Shown: piece by piece, positions 7,541 through 15,763 of the stretch
Layout: every line of letters starts with the position of its first letter
How positions within the stretch are numbered: the first letter of the stretch is position 1
Assembly (NCBI GenBank): GCA_021851715.1
Contig: JAJZCR010000009.1
Span: 1-64,000 of the forward strand
Source: Planctomycetota bacterium
Lineage (GTDB): Bacteria > Planctomycetota > Phycisphaerae > WQYP01
Direction of reading: 5' to 3'
DNA: 64,000 bases
Translations under genes and position numbers: made by a program
The notes under the pieces: generated by a model
Databases searched by the model: none
What the model saw: only the letters and a program-made list of their open reading frames with translations
Told to the model about the DNA's origin: nothing

Positions 7541-9138
7541 ACGCGGTCGCCGACGCTGGCTTAATCGAACCGGCGGTCCTGAACCGCCCGGCTATGAACC
7601 CGTGGATGGTGATGCCACTGGTAGCCATGGCAGCGTTCATGGAAGTGCTGGATTCCACGATTGTTAATGTGTCGTTGCCGCACATAGCCGGAAGTCTTTC
7701 CACCACCGTGGACCAAAGTACGTGGGTGCTTACCAGTTATCTGGTGGCCAATGCCATTGTACTGCCACTGAACGGTTTTTTTTCCGCCCGGCTCGGCCGC
7801 AAGCCCTACTTCATGCTGTGCCTGGTTATTTTTACCACCAGTTCGCTGCTGTGCGGGCTGGCCCCCGACATTGGAGTGCTTCTGGCCATGCGCGTTTTAC
7901 AGGGGCTGGGCGGCGGTGGATTGCAGCCGGGTGCACAGGCCATCATGGCCGAAACACTGCCACGCAACCGCGTGGGCATGGCGATGGCGATTTACGGCAT
8001 TGTGGTGGTGGTGGCACCGGTGCTGGGGCCTGTGCTGGGCGGTATGATCACGGATAATTTGAGCTGGCGGTGGTGCTTTTTCGTCAACGTGCCGGTGGGC
8101 ATTATCGTGCTGTTTTTAGTGTACATGATTTTGCAGGATTCCCCGCACCATCAAGCCAAAGGATTCCGCGGCGGCATGAAGTTTGATTACATCGGTCTGA
8201 GCCTGCTTTCGCTGGGGCTGGCCAGCCTGCAAGTGATGGTAGATCGCGGAGAAGATGCGGATTGGTTTGCTTCCAAGTTTATCCTGGGGTGCGGCCTGGT
8301 GGCGCTGATCGGGCTGACAGCCGCCCTCATCTGGGAATGGTATACCGCCGAGCCGATTGTGAATTTCCGCCTGCTGAAAAATCGTAATTTTGGCCTCACG
8401 ACGCTGGGCATGCTTATTTTCGGCGCGGTTCTGTATGCCAGTTCCACGCTGCTGCCGCTGCTGACGCAGACACTCATGGGATACACCGCCAGGGAAGCGG
8501 GCATGGTACTGGCTCCCGGCGGCCTGGTCGTCCTGGTACTGATGCCACTGGTGGGGACGTTGATTACCCGCATACCCATCCGCTGGCTGCTGGTATTTGG
8601 GGTGCTGGCCAATGTGGCGGCCCTGGAACTGATGGCCCGGCTTTCGCTGGGTGCGGCGTTTGACAACCTGGTCATTTGCCGCGTGGTTCAGGGGATGGGA
8701 TTGGCCTTCATGTTTGTGCCGATTAACACCGCCGCCTTTGCCAATATGCCCCGCGGACAAATCAGTTCGGCCTCGGGTATAATTAACCTGGCGAGAAACA
8801 TTGGTGGCAGCGTCGGCATTTCGTTATCGGTGGCTTATGTCAAACAGGTATCGCAGATGCAGCAGGTATTTTTGAGTGCTCATGCCACCACTCTCAACGT
8901 GGTCTACAATACGGCTGTTTCCCAACTGCGATCCACAGTGGTGGCGGCCGGGGCCGCCCCGGCCAAGGCCCTTACCATGGCGCAGGCCATTATTTACCGC
9001 GACGTTCTGACCCAGTCGGGGATACTCGCATATATTCATGCGTTTCGCCTCCTGGGCCTGATTTTCCTGCTGCTGTTGCCCCTGATGCTGCTGATAAAAG
9101 ATGTGCATAAGCGACCGCCGCAACCCGTGCTGGAATAA
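7537..9138 (+). CDS. DHA2-family MFS drug transporter (EmrB-like)
   Basis: The 533-residue protein has about 14 hydrophobic segments, as in the DHA2 drug:H+ antiporter family. Family signatures are visible: ATIVNVSLPHI-like DSTIVNVSLPHIAG in helix 1, NGFFSARLGRKPYF (motif A), RVLQGLGGGGLQPGAQAI, and APVLGPVLGGMITDNLSWRW (motif C plus the following loop). It would export a hydrophobic drug or acid across the inner membrane, handing it to the EmrA-type adaptor encoded just before and the TolC-type channel just after. Start ATG overlaps the upstream stop. The substrate cannot be read from sequence. Confidence 0.95.
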   Translation: MNAVADAGLIEPAVLNRPAMNPWMVMPLVAMAAFMEVLDSTIVNVSLPHIAGSLSTTVDQSTWVLTSYLVANAIVLPLNGFFSARLGRKPYFMLCLVIFTTSSLLCGLAPDIGVLLAMRVLQGLGGGGLQPGAQAIMAETLPRNRVGMAMAIYGIVVVVAPVLGPVLGGMITDNLSWRWCFFVNVPVGIIVLFLVYMILQDSPHHQAKGFRGGMKFDYIGLSLLSLGLASLQVMVDRGEDADWFASKFILGCGLVALIGLTAALIWEWYTAEPIVNFRLLKNRNFGLTTLGMLIFGAVLYASSTLLPLLTQTLMGYTAREAGMVLAPGGLVVLVLMPLVGTLITRIPIRWLLVFGVLANVAALELMARLSLGAAFDNLVICRVVQGMGLAFMFVPINTAAFANMPRGQISSASGIINLARNIGGSVGISLSVAYVKQVSQMQQVFLSAHATTLNVVYNTAVSQLRSTVVAAGAAPAKALTMAQAIIYRDVLTQSGILAYIHAFRLLGLIFLLLLPLMLLIKDVHKRPPQPVLE

Positions 9139-9150
9139 GGAGTTCAAACC

Positions 9151-10680
9151 GTGAACATGATCAGAAATTTCCAAATCAAATCAGCGCGACGACTGGCATT
9201 GCTGGGAATGGCAATGGCAGTGTCGCTTTCCGGGTGTGTTAACCAAAAAGAGGAGGTGGCCCATTACCAGAAAATTCTTCACTCCCAGCCGGCAGTGGCG
9301 GCCGTAAAAATACCGGCGGTGCTCGCGCTTTCGCAAGCCATGCGACTGGCCAACAACAATAACGAAGAACTGGCCATCAGCGGCGAAAATTATCTGCAGG
9401 CTTTGATTGCCAAGGACAAAGCCTTCGCCACCTTCATGCCACACGTTGGGATCGGCGTTTCCGATTTCCAGATGCACGGCTTTACCGCGCCGCCCGGCTT
9501 TCCGAGCGTCACCAACTTTTTTCAAACCCACTATGCCAATGTGCCTCTGGCCAGCACCCTTAACGTGAATGTGCTTAAGGACGCGACGGCCATCAGCAGC
9601 GCCAGGCTGGTTTCCGGCCAGCGCAAGGCGGCCATGCTGGATCTGCAATCCAGCCTGCTGCTGGAGGTGGCGCAAACGTATTATCAAGTTCTCAGCGATG
9701 ACCGGTCCGTGACGGTGCTCAAGCAGACATTGAAAGTGCAGCAGGCCAGGGTGACCATGGTCAAGCATGAATTTGAGGCCGGCGTAGCACTGCGGCTCAC
9801 GGTGCTGCAAAGCCAGTCCGATGAGGCCAATACACGTGTGCAGTTGACCAAAGCCCGCAATAACGTGGTACGTGGGCGTGCCACACTGGCGTATTTAATC
9901 GGGGCGGCCAATCTGAACCATGCCCGTTTACTTAATGACTTTAATCCAACAATTCATTTGCCCACACTGGCCCAACTGCAAAAAATCGCTTGGTCCCAGC
10001 GGCAGGATCTCAAGGCGGCGGAAGATAAAGTGGCGGCGCAGGCAAAGAATGTTCAGGCGGCTTATGAGCAATATTTTCCGTCACTGGCCATTAACTTTGA
10101 TACGTTTTTATACAAGGGGCAGTTTCCAACCGATAGCTGGTGGTCCGGACTGTTCAGCGTGAACATGCCGCTGTTTGAAGGAGGCGAAATCTACGCCGAT
10201 TTGCGGGCGGCTTATTCCCAATACCGCCAAGCGATGCTGGCGGCACATCAATTGCGTCGCCGAATCGGCGAGGAAGTAACCATAGCCCGGGCCGACTGGC
10301 TAAGCGGATTGCAACTGGAAAAGAATCTCAAAACCGAAGTGACCGCAGCGGAGGCGGCGTACCATCAGGCAGAACACTCGTTCAAGGCGGGGTTGGCTAC
10401 AAATCTGGATGTCATCACCGCCCAGGATCAGGAACTGGCAGCACACCTGGCCTACCAGCAATCGCGCTTTCAAACGCGCATTAATCTGCTGAATTTGTTC
10501 CGAATATCCGGCCGGCTGACTTATCCCGCCATGGTCGAACTCCAGCAGGTTGAGCAGCACATGCCTCGTCCGGTCAAGAACAGCAAGGAACCTCTGGCGA
10601 TGAAGTTCCAGCCCGTTGCACCACACGCGAAGACCGGCCCCCTGGTCCGCACTGGACCGGGTGTAAAATCGGCCCGATAA
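9151..10680 (+). CDS. TolC-type outer-membrane efflux lipoprotein
   Basis: The 509-residue protein begins at a GTG with AGGAG about 9 nt upstream. The N-terminus is a lipoprotein signal (LALLGMAMAVSLSGC, cysteine at residue ~30). It is followed by two halves of the outer-membrane efflux protein family: long helical hairpins (LDLQSSLLLEVAQTYYQVL, then KHEFEAGVALRLTVLQSQSD, later HSFKAGLATNLDVITAQDQE). It would form the trimeric channel of the tripartite pump with the two preceding products. The C-terminal ~40 residues are Pro/Lys-rich and extend past the usual fold. The spacing of 12 bp from the MFS stop fits one operon with the TetR gene. Confidence 0.93.
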   Translation: MNMIRNFQIKSARRLALLGMAMAVSLSGCVNQKEEVAHYQKILHSQPAVAAVKIPAVLALSQAMRLANNNNEELAISGENYLQALIAKDKAFATFMPHVGIGVSDFQMHGFTAPPGFPSVTNFFQTHYANVPLASTLNVNVLKDATAISSARLVSGQRKAAMLDLQSSLLLEVAQTYYQVLSDDRSVTVLKQTLKVQQARVTMVKHEFEAGVALRLTVLQSQSDEANTRVQLTKARNNVVRGRATLAYLIGAANLNHARLLNDFNPTIHLPTLAQLQKIAWSQRQDLKAAEDKVAAQAKNVQAAYEQYFPSLAINFDTFLYKGQFPTDSWWSGLFSVNMPLFEGGEIYADLRAAYSQYRQAMLAAHQLRRRIGEEVTIARADWLSGLQLEKNLKTEVTAAEAAYHQAEHSFKAGLATNLDVITAQDQELAAHLAYQQSRFQTRINLLNLFRISGRLTYPAMVELQQVEQHMPRPVKNSKEPLAMKFQPVAPHAKTGPLVRTGPGVKSAR

Positions 10681-11094
10681 GCCAGTGGCGTTGGCCGGAG
10701 CAAGTTCGCATTACGATGATACTTTGTGAGTTGGGGGCGGCATTCTTTGGGAATGCCAGGGGAGGGCTGCCGGCATCGGCAGGATATTATTCCCCCGGTT
10801 CACAGTCTGGACCTGGTGGGCCGGGCGTGTCGCGGCAGCGGCAAAAAGTGGGAGCAAAAAATAAAATACAGTTATTCCTGCCAAGTACCGATAACAAATA
10901 TGGGGTGGTAGACAGGTATGATGGTCCGCTTGGCCGCCCTATGCGCTGTTGCCTGTTGTGACAGCGCCGCCTGAGAGCAGTGCAAAGTGTGGGCAAGGGG
11001 AATCGCCGCCGGTGGCAGGGATGTAAATTTTCGAGCCAACAAAACTTTGACGCATTGAATCCGCCCAATGCACCAGGTCTAAGCTGGAGAAATC
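10681..11094 (+). other. Intergenic region with two adjacent hairpins
   Basis: No gene was found in this 414-bp gap; its small frames lack family features and ribosome sites. It contains two hairpins near the end of the efflux operon (annotated separately). Just before the next gene there is a GCATTG/CAATGC dyad (11048-11067). No riboswitch family was recognised. Confidence 0.5.
10739..10782 (+). terminator. Double hairpin after efflux operon, possible terminator
   Basis: GGCATTC (10739-10745) pairs with GAATGCC (10751-10757), and CTGCCG (10767-10772) pairs with CGGCAG (10777-10782), the latter followed by the AT-rich GATATTATT. There is no real T-tract, so termination is only suggested. Confidence 0.35.
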
Positions 11095-11934
11095 ATGATG
11101 CCGGTACTTGGCCAAAAGTCAGCACCCATCGTAAACAGTCATTCCGCAGCGCTGGCACGCCACCCAGAAACCGTGTCGATCAGCATCAAGGTGCCGTTGG
11201 CGACGGGAACCACGGTGCGGCCGGCACCAGCCGCAGCGAACCTTGCCACATGGGCGCATTCGCCCTGGATGGATCGGATACAACGCGGCCAGACCGTGGT
11301 GGAAATCGGCAGCGGAACCGGAAGTACATGCCTGGCCCTGGCCGAGCGGGTGGGACATCGCGGACGGGTTGTGGGCATAGATCCTTCTCCGCGTCACGTT
11401 GAAAAGGCCCGCCAGGCGGCCGGCGAACAAAATCTTGCCAATGTCGAATTCTGCCTTTGTCGCATGGACAGCATTCCATTGCCCGATGCGAGTGCCGACT
11501 GGGTGATCAGCAACCGCCAGATCAACCTGGCCGCCAATAAACTGGCGGTTTTTCGGGAGATCTGCCGTACACTCAAGTCCGGCGGATGCCTGGCGGTGCA
11601 TGATATTGCGCTTAAAAAGCTGCTGCCCGCCGAAGTTACCGAGCTCATGTCGGAACACCTGGAGGGGCTGGCGGGGGCCATGGAAATAAGCACCTACGAC
11701 CACTTTTTAAGACTGGCTGGATTTAGCCAGGTTACGATTACGGACAGCCGTACAGAATTGAAACTTTCCCGCCTCAGCGAGCGGCGTTCCACCCATCCTC
11801 CGCAGATTCAGGGCAATTTATATGGAGGTCCGACCACCGAAATGGCTCTTGGCAGCGAAGCGGGCTTTGCCGCGTTGCGCCAATACAATCTCAATGATTA
11901 CGCCGCGGTGGTGGATGTTTTCGCTACTCGCTGA
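11095..11934 (+). CDS. ArsM-like SAM-dependent methyltransferase
   Basis: The 279-residue protein has class I methyltransferase motifs: VVEIGSGTGSTCLALAERVG (motif I, ~residues 64-83), VVGIDPSPRHVEKAR (motif II), then IPLPDASADWVISN and FREICRTLKSGGCLAVHDI. The order and wording closely follow arsenite methyltransferases (ISNCVINL, FREAFRVLKPGG). However, the cysteine of the ISNC motif is arginine here (SNRQINL), and no N-terminal arsenic-binding cysteines are visible. It may therefore methylate another substrate. GGAG precedes the ATG. It follows the efflux operon by 414 bp and is not clearly part of it. Confidence 0.75.
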   Translation: MMPVLGQKSAPIVNSHSAALARHPETVSISIKVPLATGTTVRPAPAAANLATWAHSPWMDRIQRGQTVVEIGSGTGSTCLALAERVGHRGRVVGIDPSPRHVEKARQAAGEQNLANVEFCLCRMDSIPLPDASADWVISNRQINLAANKLAVFREICRTLKSGGCLAVHDIALKKLLPAEVTELMSEHLEGLAGAMEISTYDHFLRLAGFSQVTITDSRTELKLSRLSERRSTHPPQIQGNLYGGPTTEMALGSEAGFAALRQYNLNDYAAVVDVFATR

Positions 11935-11956
11935 ACCCGCAGCCAACCGCCGGGTA

Positions 11957-12955
11957 TCAGTGCTGTTGCGCGGTGCGCAGCCGCCGGACCATTGCATGAA
12001 AATGAAACAGGCCAGCCGCAGCCGCCACTTGTACGTGTACGTCCGGATCTCCCAGCATTTTGGTCAGCACGGCGACATTTCCCGACATCGGAATGGCTCC
12101 CAGCGCCAAGGCCGCCAAGGCCCGTAACTGCGGCTTGGAACTGCTGCTGTACCGCCTGGTGACTTTTTCTCCCATGACGCTGCCGCGTTGTCCGAGGCCG
12201 CGGGCGGCAATCAGATTCGCCGCCGGATCCGGCTCGCGCAAACCGGCCCGCAGTACGTTGATCGCCAGCGGGTTCATCAGGGTGCGGCAGGTACTCAAGG
12301 CGGCCAGATGATCCTGCTCGTAGCCGCTTAAACTCAGGGCGATCAGACTGCTTAGCGCCCGATGATATCCCAGCCGGGCCAGCGCCGAAGTCACGGCGAT
12401 CTGTACGCCATGACTGGAGTTTTTGGCCTCGGTCAGCAGCAGCGGAATAGCGGAATTATCGCCGAGCCGGCCCAGCACCATGGCGGTATTTGCTGAAACG
12501 CTGGGTTGGGCTGAATGTAAAAGCCGCGGCAATTCATTCATTCCGGAGGAATTGCCGAGCCGGTCCAGGGCATAAATCGCAGCCACCCGCACATTCATGC
12601 TTTTATCGGTGAGCATTTTTTTCATCACGGATTTGAATGCCGCCAGCCGACATCGCCCTACCACCATCGCCGCGGAAAACCGCACCATGGGGGATGGATC
12701 ATGCAAGCCCTTCGTCAGCAAATGCTGCCTGATCGGGCTATCGAGATTCTGCAGACTTTCCATGGACTCCGCCCGAATAATCGCACTGTTGTTGCGCACC
12801 GACTGCTGGATGACGCGAATAGCCCCTGCCAAGGGAACATGCGGAATGTGGGTAACCGCCCAACCGGATTGCCCCCAACCCACCAATGCCACCGCCCATA
12901 CCCCCAGCAGGAGGCCCCGCCGGAGTTTTCCACAGATTTTTTTAATCTTATTCAT
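11957..12955 (-). CDS. Secreted HEAT-repeat protein
   Basis: The 332-residue protein starts with a signal peptide (basic MNKIKKICGKLRRG, hydrophobic LLLGVWAVALVGWG, cleavage near residue 34). The rest is a chain of HEAT/PBS-lyase-type helical repeats, for example GLHDPSPMVRFSAAMVVGRC, LTDKSMNVRVAAIYALDRLG, NTAMVLGRLGDNSAIP and LGDPDVHVQVAAAAGLFHF. Such repeats make a superhelical protein-binding surface; no enzyme motif is present. It lies 15 bp behind lnt on the same strand and is probably co-transcribed, which suggests a periplasmic or envelope role. GGAG lies upstream of its ATG. Confidence 0.85.
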   Translation of the reverse strand: MNKIKKICGKLRRGLLLGVWAVALVGWGQSGWAVTHIPHVPLAGAIRVIQQSVRNNSAIIRAESMESLQNLDSPIRQHLLTKGLHDPSPMVRFSAAMVVGRCRLAAFKSVMKKMLTDKSMNVRVAAIYALDRLGNSSGMNELPRLLHSAQPSVSANTAMVLGRLGDNSAIPLLLTEAKNSSHGVQIAVTSALARLGYHRALSSLIALSLSGYEQDHLAALSTCRTLMNPLAINVLRAGLREPDPAANLIAARGLGQRGSVMGEKVTRRYSSSSKPQLRALAALALGAIPMSGNVAVLTKMLGDPDVHVQVAAAAGLFHFHAMVRRLRTAQQH

Positions 12956-12970
12956 ACCAACTGTACTCCA

Positions 12971-14776
12971 TTATGTTGTTACACCAACCTTGTGGTTTTG
13001 TGGTCTCCGCCGTCGCGCCACCACGACCAGGACCGCGCTGATGATCACCAGCAAAGCCGCCACCACGACCAATAATTTTACACCGGCATCTCCAATCCGG
13101 CTGAATAAACTGATGCGCAAATCCACGGGAAGCCTGGCCACGGCAAAACCGCTGATGAATTCAGTGTGCCCGCGCCGCTGAACCAGTTTTATCACGCGCC
13201 CATCCGGGCCTACAAATCCGCTGTCGCCGCCATTGACGCTGCGGGCAATGGGTACGCGTTCTTCTACCGCCCGGACCGAATCCATTTGCAGATGCTGCTG
13301 AAGCTCCACCCGGCTATAGTACCAGCCGTCATTGCTGATGCTGATTAAAAAGTCCGCTCCCTTGCGGTTGTTGCGTGGGCGCACGAACATGCGCGAGGGC
13401 CTGGGCATGGCATCTTCATAGCAGATTGGCGTGCCGAAACGCCACTTATGCCCGGATGCCGAGAGCATAAAACGCCGCCATCGTTTCCCCGGTGTAAGTG
13501 AATAATCATCGTTGGGGCCGAAGGGCGTCAGGCTCAGCAGAAGATGGTGCAGCCATGGCCAGTAGGCAAACGGCACGTATTCCCCAAACGGCACCAGGTG
13601 ATGTTTGGCATAGGGATGTGCCTGTGGACCGTGGGGTGTGATAAAGATCGCGAGGTTACGGGTCTGAACCGGCCGGCCCGCGGCATCGTAATGAATTCCC
13701 GCCGACCCTACCAAAAAACTCAGGTGATGTTTTTGTGCAAATCCGCGCAGACGGGCGTAAAACTGCTGATCCATCCGCAGCAGGCGGCGGGCTGATGGCG
13801 CTGAAAAATCCGCCGGTGACAGGTTCAGCCATTGTCGATTGAAATAGCCGCCGACCATCGTTTCCGGCCACGCAATGAGACTTGGATGTTGCCTGGCTGC
13901 GGCCTTTGAGAGTTCAAAAAAACGGTTGAATATCTGCTGGTCTGCCGCGATGCTGCCGGAATCTTTTAACGCCTGCGGCACATTGCCTGAAATCACTGCC
14001 ACCCTGGGGCCATGGGTCTGCAGAGGTTGCCCCAAACGAAAACTGCCATAACCCCAGACCGCCGCAAATAGCGCCGCCACCAGAATGGTTTCCACCAGCC
14101 ACCCGCGCCGGCCCATCTTGGACGCACCCCGCCACACCATCCACCCATCCACCAGCCAACCGGCGCTGACGCCGCAGAGAAAGGTAAGCCCGGAAACGCC
14201 AAATAAGTCCGCTGCCTGCAGCAGATGCAGGGACGGAGCCAGGGCGGTTCCGAGCATAAACCAGGAAAAGCCTGAAAAAAGCGTGCTGCGAAGGTATTCC
14301 AGGGCGGTAAAGAAAATCGGAATTAAAACTGCCGCCGGCCAACGCAGCACTGCGCTGTTGAATCTCAAAGACCAGGCAAAAATCGGCCAATACACGCCCA
14401 TATACAGGCTCAAAACAAAATAGCCCCCGAACGTTACGGGAATCAACCAGAAAGAATTGCCTAAAAAATACAGCAACCCCGCCAGGTAATAGACGGCCAG
14501 CCACCGCCAACCCAGCCGACCATCCAAGGCACTTATACCCAGAGGACACAAGGCCAGCAGAGCCAGAGGCCACAAGTAAAAGGGAGGAAAGGCCAGCGTC
14601 AACATGGCCGCGGCCAGGAGAATCAGCAGCAATCGCCACGGCCATGCCAAAGGGGCAACGGCGGTGCTGTGGCTGGTGGAATCGGGATGCGGTAAATCGG
14701 ACTCTGTTTTCAACCTGCTGCCTTTATCCATGGGGTTAAGCACTCGCGTCGCCTGTGTGCCATCCGAAACCCGCAT
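12971..14776 (-). CDS. lnt: Apolipoprotein N-acyltransferase
   Basis: Lnt transfers an acyl chain to the N-terminal cysteine of lipoproteins in the inner membrane. The 601-residue protein has ~7 N-terminal membrane helices (residues ~48-240) and a C-terminal nitrilase-type domain with the expected triad: E305 in IAWPETM, K391 in YAKHHLVPFGEYVP, and C452 in GTPICYEDA. The first ~40 residues are extra; the ATG at residue 16 (MDKGSRLKTE) is an alternative start. The C-terminal ~60 residues hold a last membrane helix and a basic tail. Several lipoproteins in this window (TolC-type, OmpA-type, CusF-like) would be substrates. Confidence 0.95.
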   Translation of the reverse strand: MRVSDGTQATRVLNPMDKGSRLKTESDLPHPDSTSHSTAVAPLAWPWRLLLILLAAAMLTLAFPPFYLWPLALLALCPLGISALDGRLGWRWLAVYYLAGLLYFLGNSFWLIPVTFGGYFVLSLYMGVYWPIFAWSLRFNSAVLRWPAAVLIPIFFTALEYLRSTLFSGFSWFMLGTALAPSLHLLQAADLFGVSGLTFLCGVSAGWLVDGWMVWRGASKMGRRGWLVETILVAALFAAVWGYGSFRLGQPLQTHGPRVAVISGNVPQALKDSGSIAADQQIFNRFFELSKAAARQHPSLIAWPETMVGGYFNRQWLNLSPADFSAPSARRLLRMDQQFYARLRGFAQKHHLSFLVGSAGIHYDAAGRPVQTRNLAIFITPHGPQAHPYAKHHLVPFGEYVPFAYWPWLHHLLLSLTPFGPNDDYSLTPGKRWRRFMLSASGHKWRFGTPICYEDAMPRPSRMFVRPRNNRKGADFLISISNDGWYYSRVELQQHLQMDSVRAVEERVPIARSVNGGDSGFVGPDGRVIKLVQRRGHTEFISGFAVARLPVDLRISLFSRIGDAGVKLLVVVAALLVIISAVLVVVARRRRPQNHKVGVTT

Positions 14777-14950
14777 TATTTACGACGTCCACGCCTCGCC
14801 GGCCCAACGGATCTGGCCTGCACGAAAAATTATTTTAACCGATAGGCCGGCCGTTGCGCTCTTCCACCGGCGAGGTTTTCTCGTTCCATGCCGATTATTG
14901 ACGCATTTTCCAACCATCGCTATGCTCCACATGTTTTTAGGAGTATTATC

Positions 14951-15763
14951 GTGGCTACCAAGTCAAAAATAGCGGCACAGATGTTCACGTTGCGGGATTT
15001 TATCAAGACGCCTGCGGATATCGCCGCCACCTGCGCTAAAGTGCGAAAAATCGGGTTTGAAGCGGTGCAGGCTTCCGCCCTGGGTCCCATTGAGCCGCAG
15101 GAATTCGCGCGCATTTTACAATCCGAGGGTTTAACCTGCTGCGCCACCCACGTCGGGTTTGAACGGCTTAAGGAGAGCCCCGAAAAAGTAGCGGAGGAAC
15201 ACCATTTATGGGGTTGCCAGCATACGGCGGTTCCGTCGATGCCGGGTGAGTTTCGCAGTGCGGAAGGCTTTGCCCAATTCGCCAGGGAACTCAACGCCCT
15301 GGGGAAAATCTATCGCCCGCTCGGATTGACTGTTTCCTATCACAACCACGCCTTTGAACTGACGCGGTATGGCCAGGCCACGGGACTGGAAATTTTGTAT
15401 GAAAACTCCAAACCATCGCTGGTTAAGGCGGAGCTGGATACGTATTGGATTCAATACGGCGGCGGAGATCCGGCGGCCTGGATTACCCGCCTGGGCAAAC
15501 GCCAACCCCTGGTGCATCTGAAAGATATGGGTTTTGTTGATGATAAAATCGTGATGGCGGAGGTGGGCGAAGGCAATTTGAACTGGCCCGCCATACTTAA
15601 ATCGCTGAAACGCGTGCAGGCAGAGTGGTACATTGTTGAACAGGATGTATGCAGTCGGGATCCGTTTGAATCTTTGCGGATCAGCCTGGAGCATTTGAAA
15701 GCCTGGGGAGTAGATGGCTCCGACCAGCCATCCGCCGACACCAGTGCCGAAACAACGGCATAA
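14951..15763 (+). CDS. Sugar phosphate isomerase/epimerase (TIM barrel)
   Basis: The 270-residue protein belongs to the xylose isomerase-like TIM-barrel family (AP endonuclease 2 superfamily). Its start is placed at the GTG at 14951, which has AGGAG 7 nt upstream; the longer frame from 14888 lacks a site. Motifs include IAAQMFTLRDF at the N-terminus, LTVSYHNHAFEL (metal-binding His and Glu), AELDTYWIQYGGGDP (metal-binding Glu/Asp), PLVHLKDMG (His) and WYIVEQDV (Glu). The substrate is not evident. Its stop overlaps the GH10 xylanase start (TAATG), so it may act on a sugar released or handled in hemicellulose use. Confidence 0.88.
   Translation: MATKSKIAAQMFTLRDFIKTPADIAATCAKVRKIGFEAVQASALGPIEPQEFARILQSEGLTCCATHVGFERLKESPEKVAEEHHLWGCQHTAVPSMPGEFRSAEGFAQFARELNALGKIYRPLGLTVSYHNHAFELTRYGQATGLEILYENSKPSLVKAELDTYWIQYGGGDPAAWITRLGKRQPLVHLKDMGFVDDKIVMAEVGEGNLNWPAILKSLKRVQAEWYIVEQDVCSRDPFESLRISLEHLKAWGVDGSDQPSADTSAETTA

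Noticed and set aside
10716-10961. Small plus-strand frames in the gap after the efflux operon
   Set aside because: There is no ribosome site, no conserved motif, and they cross the two hairpins.
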